The notes beneath the pieces are model-generated. The model made no database searches and was not told the DNA's origin. It was given only the letters and a program-made list of their open reading frames with translations. Source: an uncultured Lachnospiraceae bacterium (GTDB lineage: Bacteria; Bacillota; Clostridia; Lachnospirales; Lachnospiraceae). Taken from it: 64,000 nt of DNA. Positions 8,681 to 18,151 of this stretch are shown piece after piece. A program made the translations under genes and the position numbers. How positions within the stretch are numbered: the stretch's first letter is position 1; each line of letters begins with the position of its first letter. Location: assembly GCA_910585605.1 (NCBI GenBank), contig CAJUFL010000011.1, positions 16,987-80,986 on the forward strand, read 5' to 3'.

Positions 8681-9904
8681 CTATTTCATTGTTACTTCAA
8701 TTTCCAAAATTGCTTCCTTCAAAATTGCCGCCGCCTTGTCACAATCCTCTTTCGTGATAATAAGCGGGGGAACCATACGGATAATGCGGTCAGAAGTTGC
8801 CGTAACAAGCAGTTTCTTCTCCATTGCCTTCACCTTTACCTGAACTGCATCTATATCCTCTAATTCCATACCTACTATCAGACCAAGACCTCGTACCTCT
8901 TTAACATGAGGCAGGTTTTTCAGCTGTTCCATAAAATAACTGCCCATTTCCTGTGCATTTTTTGCCAGATTCTGCTCTAAAAGCTCCGTAATCTGTGCAT
9001 AAGAAGCAGCACAGCAGACCGGATTTCCTGAATAAGTACTTCCGTGAGAGCCGGGATTTAAAGCTTCAGCACACTTTTGCGTTGCAGCAAGTGCTCCAAT
9101 AGGTAGTCCTCCTCCCATTGCCTTTGCCATGGTAACGGCATCCGGTTTTACGCCATAATGCATAAATGCCATAGTTTCACCGCATCGGCACCAGCCAGTC
9201 TGTACTTCATCAAATAACAGCAGCATTCCCCGTTCATCACAAAGTTTACGAAGTCCCTGCAAAAATTCTTTTGTCGCGGGATATACGCCGCCTTCTCCCT
9301 GAATCGGTTCCACCATAATCGCAATCGTGTTTTCAGTACATGCCGCCTGAAAACTTTCCAAATCATTAAAATCTGCATAATCAAATCCCGGCAACATTGG
9401 CTTAAATCCAATCTGACATCCATTGTCAGGCTGTCCGGTAGCACTCATGGCTCCATATGTTCTTCCATGAAAACTTTTCCTTGCCGTCACAATATGATAA
9501 TGATCCTCTCCAAAATGTTCAACACCATATTTACGTGCCATTTTGATCATAGCCTCATTTGCTTCCGTTCCTGAATTCTGAAAAAATATGCGATCCATTC
9601 CAATGGTCTCACAAATCAGTTTTGCCAGTAATGCCTGGGGAACCGAATACGGATAAAGACTGGTATGCATAACCTGCCCTGCCTGTTCCCTGATTGCTGC
9701 CACTACTCTTTCATTACAGTTACCTGTTGAATTCACTGCAATCCCTGCATAAAAATCCAGATATTCATCCCCATCCATATCTTTTACAAGTACTCCTTTT
9801 GCCTCTTCTGCCACAATAGGAAAACGATATCCGATATTTAACATATATTGATCTGACATTTTAATGACATCATGTTTTGTAAGTCCATAATCTTTTGCTT
9901 TCAT
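8681..9904 (-). CDS. argD: Acetylornithine aminotransferase (class III, PLP)
   Basis: 407 residues from MKAKDYG at 9904 (AGAGGG 8 bases upstream). A longer frame to 9961 is not supported. It interconverts N-acetylglutamate semialdehyde and N-acetylornithine in arginine synthesis. Seen: the fold-type-I class III pattern with FFQNSGTEANEAMIKMAR (107-124), KSFHGRT, Asp232 in FDEVQTG and the PLP-binding Lys261 in MAKAMGGGLPIGA. The family is hard to split from other omega-aminotransferases; the argH neighbour and the length favour ArgD. The promoter is at 10000-10027. Confidence 0.85.
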   Translation of the reverse strand: MKAKDYGLTKHDVIKMSDQYMLNIGYRFPIVAEEAKGVLVKDMDGDEYLDFYAGIAVNSTGNCNERVVAAIREQAGQVMHTSLYPYSVPQALLAKLICETIGMDRIFFQNSGTEANEAMIKMARKYGVEHFGEDHYHIVTARKSFHGRTYGAMSATGQPDNGCQIGFKPMLPGFDYADFNDLESFQAACTENTIAIMVEPIQGEGGVYPATKEFLQGLRKLCDERGMLLLFDEVQTGWCRCGETMAFMHYGVKPDAVTMAKAMGGGLPIGALAATQKCAEALNPGSHGSTYSGNPVCCAASYAQITELLEQNLAKNAQEMGSYFMEQLKNLPHVKEVRGLGLIVGMELEDIDAVQVKVKAMEKKLLVTATSDRIIRMVPPLIITKEDCDKAAAILKEAILEIEVTMK

Positions 9905-9999
9905 AATATTCCCTCTTTCCACTTGCAACCAATTTTGCTTTGCAAACTTTGTTTGCTGCAATATATCAGGAAAATGATTCCTTTCCCATATAACCTCTT

Positions 10000-10027
10000 A
10001 TTTTACTACTGATTTTCAATTTGTCAA
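10000..10027 (-). promoter_or_regulatory. sigma-A promoter of argD
   Basis: Minus-strand TTGACA (10022-10027), 16-base spacer, TAAAAT (10000-10005). Confidence 0.6.
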
Positions 10028-10035
10028 CAAAAATT

Positions 10036-10068
10036 GAATAAATATAATGTATTATTGTATATTTATTC
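10036..10068 (-). promoter_or_regulatory. Inverted repeat, possible ArgR box, at the mscS end / argD promoter
   Basis: Perfect 10-bp arms GAATAAATAT (10036-10045) and ATATTTATTC (10059-10068) with a 13-base spacer, just upstream of the argD -35. GAATAAATAT resembles the ArgR/AhrC half-site (TGAATAATTATTCA type). The right arm overlaps the mscS stop, so a weak mscS terminator is the alternative. Confidence 0.35.
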
Positions 10069-10950
10069 TTCTTTTCGCAAGTCCACTTCTAAACGGTTAT
10101 ACGGAATCTCAATCTGATTGGCATCAAAGGAAGCCTTTATCTTCTCCCGCAAATCCCATGTAGTACTCCAGAAATCCTCTGTTTTCACCCATGCCCGGAT
10201 TCCCAAAGTCATTCCACTGTCATCAAAAGAATCTATAAATACATCTTTGGGTTCCTCTGCCAAAATCCTGTCGTCCGCGTCAAGGAGCCCATAAACAATC
10301 TCTTTTATTTTCTGAATATCACTGTTATATGCGATAGAAACCTTGACTTCTATTTTACGCTTCACCTCATTGGTAAGATTTACAAGGCTGTTATCTGCCA
10401 AAATACCATTCGGAATCACTACAATTCTATTGTCATGGGTTCGCAAACGGGTATAAAAAATATCAATCGAAACCACTGTTCCTTCATTATTCTTATTATT
10501 TTCAATAATATAATCCCCCAGTCCAAAAGGCTTTAACAAAAGAATCAGCACACCGCCTGCAAGATTGGAAAGTGCTCCCTGCAGGGCAAGACCAATCGCC
10601 AAAGATGCTGTTCCTAATATAGTTACAAAACTGGTCACTTCAAATCCAACAATCGTTGCAGCCGTAATCAACACCAGCGTGTACCCCAATACCCTGATCA
10701 TCGAGAGCAAAAAACCTGATACGGAAGCTTCCATTTTGGACTTCTCAAAAGAACGCCGTAAGATCTTAATCAACGCACTCACAATTTTTATTCCAACTGC
10801 GATAAATAAAACTGCCACCAAAACACTGCCTGATTTACTGATCATCCAGTTTATCAATTCATTTAGTGTCTGTTTAACCAAACCGGCAGATTCTTCTGCA
10901 TTTTTTGCTGCCTGTTCCACTGCCTGATTATCAATCGTTTCCAATAACAT
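10063..10950 (-). CDS. mscS: Small-conductance mechanosensitive channel, MscS family
   Basis: 295 residues. It releases solutes under hypo-osmotic shock. Three membrane helices are visible (about 40-62, 85-108 and 115-145). The pore helix TM3 carries the Gly/Ala-rich face (GTASLAIGLALQGALSNLAGGVLIL), followed by the typical LKPFGLGDYI turn and a cytoplasmic beta/alpha domain. The length equals the E. coli prototype. It has AAGGGAT upstream. No operon partner: glgB ends 91 bases upstream with a terminator between. Confidence 0.93.
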   Translation of the reverse strand: MLLETIDNQAVEQAAKNAEESAGLVKQTLNELINWMISKSGSVLVAVLFIAVGIKIVSALIKILRRSFEKSKMEASVSGFLLSMIRVLGYTLVLITAATIVGFEVTSFVTILGTASLAIGLALQGALSNLAGGVLILLLKPFGLGDYIIENNKNNEGTVVSIDIFYTRLRTHDNRIVVIPNGILADNSLVNLTNEVKRKIEVKVSIAYNSDIQKIKEIVYGLLDADDRILAEEPKDVFIDSFDDSGMTLGIRAWVKTEDFWSTTWDLREKIKASFDANQIEIPYNRLEVDLRKEE

Positions 10951-10984
10951 ACTTCTATCCCTTTCCTTAACACAACCTAAAAAC

Positions 10985-11035
10985 AGTAAAGGGCTGTCGC
11001 ATTAAGAAAAATATTCTCTTTTGCCACAACCCCCC
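10985..11035 (-). terminator. Terminator of glgB (member of a dispersed terminator family)
   Basis: On the minus strand GGGTTGTGGCA pairs with TGCGACAGCCC (one mismatch, one G-T pair), with the inner loop AAAGAGAATATTTTTCTTA. It is placed 6 bases after the glgB stop. The arms and inner sequence match the hairpins at 52415-52470 and 35765-35851. Confidence 0.65.
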
Positions 11036-11040
11036 GTTTT

Positions 11041-13329
11041 TTAGTTTTTCTTCTTTTTGGATTCTGTATTAACTTCTTTTTTTTCTGTTGGTTTTGTAGT
11101 CTTTTTTTTCTTCGAGTTACTTTCTGTACCACTTTTTGCAAGCTTAAAAATACTCATGGAAAGCGGTGCCAGACCAATGGTGATAGAATTGCTTCTCCCA
11201 TCACAGGAACTTCTCTTGCTTGTCCGCATAACAGAATTCTTACTCCCATCACCACCAAATTTCACATTGTCACTGCAAAAAATCTCCTTATAGCTGCCTG
11301 CAAAGGGTACACCCACCTTATACTTATCGTATAAAACCGGGGTAAAATTACAAACAATTAATAAGGTGTCTTCTTTTTTTGCCGTTTTTCTCAAAAAGGA
11401 TACGATACTCTCATTTGCAGCATTTGCATTCATCCATTCAAATCCTACTGCGTTATTATCAAGTGCATATAAGGCAGGTTCCTTTTTATATAAATGATTC
11501 AGTGCCTTTACATAATCCCTTAATATGGTATGTGCGTCAAATTCTAATAAATTCCAGTCAATCTCAGCCGCCTCATTGAATTCTTTAAACTGTGCAAACT
11601 CCTGACCCATAAATAAAAGCTTTTTCCCTGGATGCATCATCATATATCCATAAAGAAGCCGGAGATTCGAAAACTTTTCTTCATATCCGCCAGGCATCTG
11701 GTCTACAATGGAACCCTTACCACCCACAACTTCTGTATGCGAAAACTCCAGAATATATTTCTCATCATAGGCATTTGTCAGGCTGTTGGTCAGCTTCTTA
11801 TGTTCATATTTACGGTATAACGGATCCAATGCCATATAAGATAATAAATCCTTCATCCATGACATATTAAACCGATAATCAAATCCCATGCCCCCATTGT
11901 CCACTTCTTCCGTTAACATGGGCCACCCGGATTCCTCTTCCACAATCATCATACAATTGGGGAATCTATCTTTTATAACGGTGTTCAATTCTTTTAAAAA
12001 TCCAATGGCATCCAGATTCTCATTCCCTCCATATTGATTGGGAATCCAGCAGCCATACGGCTTTCCGTAATCCAAATACAGCATAGATGCAACACTATCT
12101 ATCCTAAGACCATCCAGATGATACTTGCCAATCCAATAAACAGCGTTGGATATCAGATAATTTTTAACCTCATTTCTCCCATAATCAAAAATATATGTTC
12201 CCCACCTTGAATTCTCGCTTCTTCTTGAATCCTGTGGTTCATACAAAGGTTCACCGTCATATCTCGCAATTCCGCTTTCGCTCATGGGAAACTGACTTGG
12301 CACCCAGTCACAAATAACACCAATTCCTTTGCTATGCATATAGTCTACAAAATACATAAAATCAGTCGGCTCCCCATAACGTGAAGTCGGTGCATAAAAA
12401 CCTGTGGTCTGATATCCCAAGGTTCCATCCTGTTCATGTTCCATGATAGGCATCAGTTCTACATGGGTATAACCCATATCTGCCGCATAGTCTGCAAGTT
12501 CTTTTGCAATCTCACGGTAGGAGAAAAACTCCCTGCCATCCTTTGGTCTTTTAAAAGAACCTAAATGCACTTCATAGATATTCATTGGCATTTCATTCTT
12601 TACAAGTGCCTGTTTTTCAAAATAAGCAGAGTCATTCCATTCATAAGACAAATCTGCTATTCTGGAAGCATTTGCAGGACGCAATTCTGCATAATTAGCA
12701 TAGGGGTCCGGCTTCATAAAAGTATCCCCTGAACGCGTCTGTATCTCATATTTGTATATCTCACCATCAGCAATACCCGGAATAAACAACTCAAATATAC
12801 CGGAATATTCAATCCTGCGCATCATATGTACTCTGCCGTTCCAGCCGTTAAAATTACCTACAACGGATACTCTTACTGCCCGGGGGGCCCATACTGCAAA
12901 CAACACTCCTTTTACCCCATCCAGCATACAGGGGTGTGCACCTAATTTTTCATATATCTCATAATGAATACCATCATTAAATTTACTAATGTCAATGGGA
13001 TCAATTACTGGTTCAAAAGCATAGGGATCAATTACAGTCCTTTTCTTTCCATCAGGAAATCGTACTTCAAAATAATAAACAAAACTTTGTCTGTCAGGTA
13101 CTTTAACCGAAAAAAAACCATTCACTCTATCACTGATCAGTTTGTATCTGGTCTTTGTATTCTTACAAACAGCTGTAACTGACTTTGCCCCCGGAAAATA
13201 TGCATTAATAAAAACTCCATCTGTTGTCTCATGCATTCCTAAAATATGATGTGGATTATCATGACGACCTGCTGCTAATGTCTCCACCTCTGTCCAGTTA
13301 ATTGCAAATACCAGTTTCTTATTGGCCAT
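11041..13329 (-). CDS. glgB: 1,4-alpha-glucan (glycogen) branching enzyme
   Basis: 762 residues. It makes alpha-1,6 branches in glycogen. N-terminal CBM48-type beta domains (about 10-230, with NPHHILGMH and VSVVGNFNGW) precede the GH13 barrel, which has YEVHLGSF, YTHVELMPIMEHE, the nucleophile in DGLRIDSVASMLY, the acid in MIVEEESGWP and HTEVVGGKGSI. A beta domain follows. It ends with a 30-residue lysine-rich, low-complexity tail not usual in GlgB. The start has AGGAGG upstream. glgA is 28 kb away at 41796-43247, so the glycogen genes are not one operon here. Confidence 0.95.
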   Translation of the reverse strand: MANKKLVFAINWTEVETLAAGRHDNPHHILGMHETTDGVFINAYFPGAKSVTAVCKNTKTRYKLISDRVNGFFSVKVPDRQSFVYYFEVRFPDGKKRTVIDPYAFEPVIDPIDISKFNDGIHYEIYEKLGAHPCMLDGVKGVLFAVWAPRAVRVSVVGNFNGWNGRVHMMRRIEYSGIFELFIPGIADGEIYKYEIQTRSGDTFMKPDPYANYAELRPANASRIADLSYEWNDSAYFEKQALVKNEMPMNIYEVHLGSFKRPKDGREFFSYREIAKELADYAADMGYTHVELMPIMEHEQDGTLGYQTTGFYAPTSRYGEPTDFMYFVDYMHSKGIGVICDWVPSQFPMSESGIARYDGEPLYEPQDSRRSENSRWGTYIFDYGRNEVKNYLISNAVYWIGKYHLDGLRIDSVASMLYLDYGKPYGCWIPNQYGGNENLDAIGFLKELNTVIKDRFPNCMMIVEEESGWPMLTEEVDNGGMGFDYRFNMSWMKDLLSYMALDPLYRKYEHKKLTNSLTNAYDEKYILEFSHTEVVGGKGSIVDQMPGGYEEKFSNLRLLYGYMMMHPGKKLLFMGQEFAQFKEFNEAAEIDWNLLEFDAHTILRDYVKALNHLYKKEPALYALDNNAVGFEWMNANAANESIVSFLRKTAKKEDTLLIVCNFTPVLYDKYKVGVPFAGSYKEIFCSDNVKFGGDGSKNSVMRTSKRSSCDGRSNSITIGLAPLSMSIFKLAKSGTESNSKKKKTTKPTEKKEVNTESKKKKN

Positions 13330-13342
13330 GCTTTCCTCCTCA

Positions 13343-13372
13343 CGAAAAAACGACGCTCCAAAAAGCGTCGTT
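13343..13372 (-). terminator. Terminator between the P-loop kinase and glgB
   Basis: Perfect 9-bp stem AACGACGCT/AGCGTCGTT (13349-13357, 13364-13372), 6-base loop, followed on the minus strand by TTTTTTC. The glgB ribosome site begins just after it, so read-through may be partial. Confidence 0.8.
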
Positions 13373-13377
13373 ATATT

Positions 13378-13947
13378 CTACTCGCCTCTTAACTGTTTTA
13401 CTACACGCTTAATCGACTCGTTAAACTCTTCCTCTGAAGAATTTTCAAACACAATGAGCTCCTTAATATTATCCGGCTGGTTAAAATTACAGCTTGCTAT
13501 ATATTCCTCCCAATGTTCCAGCTTCCAGGTATCTCTATCTGAATTTCTCTTAATCATTCTTTCCCTGCATACTTCCACTCTGGTATTCACCCAGATAACG
13601 ACGAGTTCTGCTCCATGCTTTGCCAGCTTCTCTCTTAAAGAATCCAGATATGCATCATCACGAATCTCATCTGAAAACGGAGCATTAATCAAAACTGTAT
13701 CATTATAATCAAGTGCTTCCATTGCTAAATCTAAAACACAATAATATTCATAGTCACGTATCTCCCTCTGGAAGAAATCAGAAGAACGGTTATATTCTTC
13801 TCCTGCCACCTTAAATATCTGTTTTGATAATACAATAAGCGTGTCTTTATCCAGATATACGCAATTAGTTAGCGCCTTAGCGAGCTGCTTCGAAATAAAG
13901 GTCTTACCACATGCAGGTGGTGACGTAACTAATATTAAATGTTTCAT
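13378..13947 (-). CDS. P-loop kinase-like ATP-binding protein
   Basis: 189 residues. A degenerate Walker A (SPPACGKT, 9-16) follows a short beta strand, and the next helix and YLDKDTL region look like nucleoside/gluconate/shikimate-type small kinases or zeta-toxin-like kinases. LVVIWVNTRVEVCRERMIKRN reads as the lid/Walker-B side (xxxRxxxR). The substrate cannot be named. It has a strong promoter of its own (14018-14046) and a palindrome at the likely start of the transcript, and is followed by a terminator, so it is monocistronic. Confidence 0.75.
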   Translation of the reverse strand: MKHLILVTSPPACGKTFISKQLAKALTNCVYLDKDTLIVLSKQIFKVAGEEYNRSSDFFQREIRDYEYYCVLDLAMEALDYNDTVLINAPFSDEIRDDAYLDSLREKLAKHGAELVVIWVNTRVEVCRERMIKRNSDRDTWKLEHWEEYIASCNFNQPDNIKELIVFENSSEEEFNESIKRVVKQLRGE

Positions 13948-13989
13948 GTATATATGCCTCCTTTATGCCATCCGGCTTAAAATCTTCCT

Positions 13990-14005
13990 TTGTACTTTTG
14001 TACAA
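13990..14005. promoter_or_regulatory. Palindrome downstream of the kinase promoter
   Basis: TTGTAC-N4-GTACAA lies at about +6 to +21 of the transcript from the 14018-14046 promoter. Its position suits a repressor operator. No regulator is identified. Confidence 0.35.
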
Positions 14006-14017
14006 CAATTAAACCAA

Positions 14018-14046
14018 ATTATAGCATATTTTATGAGGATTGACAA
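14018..14046 (-). promoter_or_regulatory. Strong sigma-A promoter of the P-loop kinase gene
   Basis: Minus-strand TTGTCA (14041-14046), 17-base spacer, TATAAT (14018-14023), with a TG extended -10 (TGCTATAAT). It starts 12 bases from the sigG stop region. Confidence 0.75.
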
Positions 14047-14057
14047 CGCATTTACTG

Positions 14058-14837
14058 CTAAATATCCAAATAATTTTTCATACTCTTCAGTGCGGATTTT
14101 TCAAGGCGTGATACCTGTGCCTGAGAAATCGCAATTTCGTTTGCCACCTCTGTCTGGGTTTTTCCTTCAAAAAAGCGAAGCCTTATAATATTATATTCTC
14201 TGTCGGAAAGTTTTTTCATTGCTTCTTTTAAAGATATATCCTCCACCCAGTTGTCTTCTTTATTTTTCTTATCGCTTACCTGATCCATAATATATAAGGT
14301 GTCTCCCCCCTCCTGATATACCGGATCAAACAAAGAAACCGGAGTTGCAATAGCATCCAGAGCCATCACTACTGTCTCTTTATCCATTTCAATTGCTCTC
14401 GCAACCTCATCAATCGTCGGTTCCCGATCCTCCTCTTTTAGAATTCTCTCTTTCGCATAGATTGCCTTATATGCTATATCCCGTAAAGAACGGGAAACCC
14501 TTATTGCATTATTATCCCTTAAATACCGTCTGCATTCTCCTATGATCATAGGCACAGCATATGTGGAAAATCTGACATTCAGACTTCTGTCAAAATTATC
14601 AATTGCCTTCATAAGTCCGATACAGCCTACCTGAAATAAATCATCTGCATTTTCATTGGATGCTGCAAAACGCTGAATTACACTTAATACCAGTCTTAGA
14701 TTACCCTTAATCAGCTTTTCCCTTGCCTGTTTATCTCCCTGCTCTATCTGAATAAATAATTCATTTTTTTCATCATTGGTAAGAAGTGGTAATTTTGCAG
14801 TGTTTACTCCGCAAATAACGACTTTATTAAGTGCCAT
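14058..14837 (-). CDS. sigG: Sporulation sigma factor SigG (late forespore)
   Basis: 259 residues. It directs RNA polymerase to late forespore genes. The N-terminal segment MALNKVVICGVNTAKLPLL is diagnostic for SigG. Region 2 (NLRLVLSVIQRFAASNENADDLFQVGCIGLMKAIDNFD) and region 4 with the ISQAQVSRLEKSAL helix-turn-helix are complete. It follows sigE by 104 bases, as in the Firmicutes spoIIG-spoIIIG order. A 7-bp hairpin (14848-14870) takes in part of its ribosome site, suggesting low translation from read-through spoIIG message. Confidence 0.95.
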   Translation of the reverse strand: MALNKVVICGVNTAKLPLLTNDEKNELFIQIEQGDKQAREKLIKGNLRLVLSVIQRFAASNENADDLFQVGCIGLMKAIDNFDRSLNVRFSTYAVPMIIGECRRYLRDNNAIRVSRSLRDIAYKAIYAKERILKEEDREPTIDEVARAIEMDKETVVMALDAIATPVSLFDPVYQEGGDTLYIMDQVSDKKNKEDNWVEDISLKEAMKKLSDREYNIIRLRFFEGKTQTEVANEIAISQAQVSRLEKSALKSMKNYLDI

Positions 14838-14847
14838 GTCACGTCCT

Positions 14848-14870
14848 CCTTAACTGTTATATAGTTAAGG
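14848..14870 (-). promoter_or_regulatory. Hairpin sequestering the sigG ribosome site
   Basis: Minus-strand CCTTAAC (14870-14864), 9-base loop, GTTAAGG (14854-14848). The second arm contains the AAGG of the AAGGAGG ribosome site (14851-14845), 7 bases before the ATG. Confidence 0.6.
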
Positions 14871-14941
14871 ATTTACAAATGAAACACTCTTTATACAAGA
14901 CAAATACCGTTAAATTTTTCCACGATTATACCATTTTGGTC

Positions 14942-15682
14942 CTAAGAACCAATTCTCAACATCTCTTTTTTTAACCTTTTCATAATCTTTTTTTCCAGTC
15001 TCGAAATATAAGACTGAGATATGCCAAGTAAATCCGCCACCTCCTTTTGTGTCAACTCTTCACCTTTCTCATTGTTAAGACCAAATCTTAGGTCGATAAT
15101 CTTCTTTTCCCTGTCTGATAATATATTCATAGCCTTTTTCAATAGCTCTTTATCTACTTCTTCTTCCAGATCCCGATATATCAAATCTTCCTCCGTACCC
15201 AGAATATCAGAGAGCAGCAATTCATTCCCATCCCAATCCACATTTAGCGGTTCATCAATAGATACCTCCATTTTTGTTTTTGCACTCCTTCTTAAGTACA
15301 TTAAAATCTCATTTTCTATACAGCGGGAAGCATATGTCGCAAGTTTAATCTTTTTATCCATCTTAAATGTATTGATCGCTTTAATCAGACCAATTGTTCC
15401 AATGGATATCAAGTCCTCTACACCAACTCCCGTATTATCAAATTTTTTGGCAATATACACTACAAGCCTTAAATTTCTCTCAATCAAAATGCTTTTTACT
15501 TCCGTATCATCTAACGTACCAAGCTTTTCTAAAAGCTTCCGTTCTTCTTCCGGTTCCAGCGGAGGAGGCAGAATATCCGCTCCTCCTATATAATGTATCT
15601 CCTTTTTTGGCATAAAAAACATACTCGCCACATTTTTCATCATGGTAAGCTTAAATTTATCATTACTGACTATGTTCACCAT
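14942..15682 (-). CDS. sigE: Sporulation sigma factor SigE precursor (pro-sigma-E)
   Basis: 246 residues from MVNIVSN at 15682 (GGAGG upstream). The TTG four codons earlier overlaps the ribosome site. Early mother-cell sigma factor, made as an inactive precursor. The pro-region is residues 1 to about 30, before [17 protein letters not shown], where SpoIIGA cuts in Bacillus. Region 2 ([37 protein letters not shown]) and the region 4 helix ([16 protein letters not shown]) are intact. It lies 18 bases after spoIIGA. A likely target in this window is the cotJ operon. Confidence 0.96.
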   Translation of the reverse strand: MVNIVSNDKFKLTMMKNVASMFFMPKKEIHYIGGADILPPPLEPEEERKLLEKLGTLDDTEVKSILIERNLRLVVYIAKKFDNTGVGVEDLISIGTIGLIKAINTFKMDKKIKLATYASRCIENEILMYLRRSAKTKMEVSIDEPLNVDWDGNELLLSDILGTEEDLIYRDLEEEVDKELLKKAMNILSDREKKIIDLRFGLNNEKGEELTQKEVADLLGISQSYISRLEKKIMKRLKKEMLRIGS

Positions 15683-15700
15683 ACAATCCTCCAAATAACG

Positions 15701-16564
15701 TTAGATGCACTCAAAATGCAGCAGTCCCTGATACTCTTTTCCCTCAAATAAATCAGCCGAACCAATTGCAACCGGCTGTTTCACTAACACCTGCCCATTT
15801 TTTTTCAGAACAATCTCTTCCATTATCAGGCAAAGAAGCTTTCCTGAAGGATTTCCCACACTCTGATATGCTATCTCATGAAAACAAACCCTCTTTTGTA
15901 TATCAAGAACTATCTGTTTCTTATAATTTATATATCCTTTTTTCTTATATTCCTCTATAAATTCTTTTTCTTCCTCCGTCAGACATTTCCCGACAAAGCT
16001 CTCAGAAAGCAGAATAACAGGTTTTGAAAATAACGGATCCCACAGCATATTTCCAGTATCCATATATACGTAGTCCATCGCCTCTCTCATGCCATGCCGT
16101 ATCTGGATCAAATAAATATGCTTTCCTTTATGTAACATTTTTTGCAGAAACCGTATCATATAAAAACAGCCTCCTGCTCCTCCTGCAAATAAGAACATCC
16201 ATATACATAATGAGACTGACGTAACACCTGTCATGTATTTTAGATAGTTTATCATACCGCCCAGAAGAATCATAATAGTGGTGGAAAGAAACCATTTTTT
16301 AACCAAACCTCCCTTTTTTCTGCCAAGAGAAATAGCAACGGCTCCCATACTGATTCCTGTGCAAAGAATGATTCCCGTTTTTCCCGTCAGAATATACGGA
16401 CGAAAAATAAACGGAAGAAGCGAGACAGCACCAAATAATGCCCCAGCTATCACTCTCCAGTATACGATTTTTTGTTTCATGATAATTCCAGTCAAAAACA
16501 AAACAAAAAAATCTACTATGAAATTAACGAAAAAAATGATGTCCAGATAGACTATTATCTGCAA
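15701..16564 (-). CDS. spoIIGA: Sporulation sigma-E processing peptidase SpoIIGA
   Basis: 287 residues, starting at TTG 16564 (AGGAGG 6 bases upstream). Five membrane helices fill residues 5-140. The C-terminal half is an aspartic-protease-like domain with the catalytic D169-T-G-N in VYMDTGNMLWDP. It works as a dimer in the septal membrane to cleave pro-sigma-E, triggered by SpoIIR from the forespore. It is first in spoIIGA-sigE. A -10 TATACT (16592-16597) and a Spo0A-box-like heptamer (16619-16625) are upstream. Confidence 0.93.
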   Translation of the reverse strand: MQIIVYLDIIFFVNFIVDFFVLFLTGIIMKQKIVYWRVIAGALFGAVSLLPFIFRPYILTGKTGIILCTGISMGAVAISLGRKKGGLVKKWFLSTTIMILLGGMINYLKYMTGVTSVSLCIWMFLFAGGAGGCFYMIRFLQKMLHKGKHIYLIQIRHGMREAMDYVYMDTGNMLWDPLFSKPVILLSESFVGKCLTEEEKEFIEEYKKKGYINYKKQIVLDIQKRVCFHEIAYQSVGNPSGKLLCLIMEEIVLKKNGQVLVKQPVAIGSADLFEGKEYQGLLHFECI

Positions 16565-16591
16565 TATATGCCTCCTGCTTCTTTATAAAAA

Positions 16592-16625
16592 AGTATAGTC
16601 TGCCTTCTACTCAAAAAAAGTCGAA
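16592..16625 (-). promoter_or_regulatory. spoIIG promoter region with a candidate Spo0A box
   Basis: Minus-strand -10 TATACT (16592-16597). 21 bases upstream is TTCGACT (plus strand AGTCGAA, 16619-16625), one mismatch from the 0A box TGTCGAA. In Bacillus, spoIIG is activated by Spo0A~P bound at a promoter with an over-long spacer, and no normally spaced -35 is visible here either. Confidence 0.45.
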
Positions 16626-16677
16626 ATACATTGCCTGCAACCGCAAATCTCCAAACATTATGCACTCCTTTCACAAG

Positions 16678-16716
16678 AAAAAAGAACAATAAACAGGCAT
16701 GTCCTATTTACTGTCC
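16678..16716 (-). terminator. Terminator of the ftsZ transcript
   Basis: Minus-strand 14-bp stem with three G-T pairs (16716-16703 with 16697-16684), 5-base loop, then TTTTTTC. It lies 30 bases after the ftsZ stop and isolates the dcw cluster from spoIIGA. Confidence 0.75.
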
Positions 16717-16745
16717 TTTGTATCTTAAATAATCTTATCCAATTT

Positions 16746-18101
16746 TTATCTTCTCTTTAAAAACTCTGGAATCTTAATCGTTCCGTCTGCTTCCTGCTTA
16801 GGCGTCTGCGGTCTTGCGGTTGTCACCGGAGCTGCCTGTGTCGTATTATTCACTGCACTTCCCTGTGTACCATTCATGAAAGAAGGCTTTGCGACTGTTT
16901 TAGGCTGGGGTGTTGCCATAGGCTGTCCCACATAAGTCGGTGATGCCTGTCCTGCATTCAGTCCAGTCTGTACACTTTCAGATGCTGGTGCTGACTGTAC
17001 CGGACGATACGGCTGCTGAGCCGCCGGCTGTGCTGATGCTGTAGCAGCAGGTTGTACCGGTGTCGGTTGTACTGGTGCTGAAACCGGTGTCGGTTTTGTA
17101 AAAGAAGCCATAGTAGGTTGTCCAAAACTGCCGTAAGTATTCTTTCTGGCTGCCTGCTCAATACCGGTTGCAATAATTGTTATGCTTACTTCATCTCCTA
17201 ATGTCTCATTATCAACTGTACCAAATATAATATTAACATCTTCCCCAGCAGCTTCCGTCAGATAATTAACAGCATCATAAGCTTCTATCATGCCGATATT
17301 TCCTGCAAAATTAATGATAATATCTGTTGCACCAGAAACCGTTGTTTCTAACAATGGAGACTCCATAGCTTGTTTAATCGCTTCAACCGCCTTATCCTCT
17401 CCGCTTCCGCGTCCGATACCAATATGTGCAATTCCTTTATCACGCATTACAGACTGGATATCTGCAAAGTCAAGATTGATAATCCCCGGACTCTGAATCA
17501 AATCCGTAACACCCTGAACACCCTGCTGCAATACTTCATCGGCCTTCTTAAGTGCATCCGGAATGGTTGTCCGCTTATCACAAATCTGTAATAACTTATC
17601 ATTCGGAACAACGATCAATGTATCTACATTCACTTTTAATCTGTCGATACCTGCGATTGCATTATTCATACGAGGCTTACCTTCAAACGAAAATGGCTTT
17701 GTAACAACACCAACTGTTAAAATTCCAAGATTTTTGGCAATTTCAGCAACAACGGGAGCTGCACCGGTTCCGGTTCCTCCACCCATACCACAGGTAACAA
17801 ATACCATATCAGCATCTTTTACCAGTTCGGTAATCTCTTCTCTATTCTCTTCTATCGCTCCTGCACCAACTTCAGGCTTAGCTCCTGCACCAAGTCCCTT
17901 TGTCAGTTTTTCGCCAATCTGAATCTTTGTAGGTGCCTTAGATGTTGCTAACACCTGTTTATCTGTATTAATGGCAACTAAGTCCACCCCATTGATGTTC
18001 TCATCCACCATTCTATTAACTGCATTGTTACCAGCTCCACCTACACCAATTACCAAAATCTTAGCAGGTCCTTTTTCTTCGAATGTTTTTATTTCAAGCA
18101 A
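16746..18101 (-). CDS. ftsZ: Cell division protein FtsZ
   Basis: 451 residues, starting at TTG 18101 with AAGGAGG 9 bases upstream. Tubulin-like GTPase that forms the Z ring. The nucleotide-binding region is [17 protein letters not shown] (15-31) and the tubulin signature is GGGTGTG (107-113). The T7-loop region NLDFADI is present. A Gln/Pro/Ala-rich linker of about 100 residues leads to the conserved C-terminal peptide IPEFLKRR that binds partners such as SepF/FtsA. It has its own promoter (18152-18180) and terminator. ftsA is not in the cluster. Confidence 0.98.
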   Translation of the reverse strand: MLEIKTFEEKGPAKILVIGVGGAGNNAVNRMVDENINGVDLVAINTDKQVLATSKAPTKIQIGEKLTKGLGAGAKPEVGAGAIEENREEITELVKDADMVFVTCGMGGGTGTGAAPVVAEIAKNLGILTVGVVTKPFSFEGKPRMNNAIAGIDRLKVNVDTLIVVPNDKLLQICDKRTTIPDALKKADEVLQQGVQGVTDLIQSPGIINLDFADIQSVMRDKGIAHIGIGRGSGEDKAVEAIKQAMESPLLETTVSGATDIIINFAGNIGMIEAYDAVNYLTEAAGEDVNIIFGTVDNETLGDEVSITIIATGIEQAARKNTYGSFGQPTMASFTKPTPVSAPVQPTPVQPAATASAQPAAQQPYRPVQSAPASESVQTGLNAGQASPTYVGQPMATPQPKTVAKPSFMNGTQGSAVNNTTQAAPVTTARPQTPKQEADGTIKIPEFLKRR

Positions 18102-18151
18102 GGTAATTTCCTCCTTATTTAAATTTTCCTTAATTATTAGTAAACATATAT

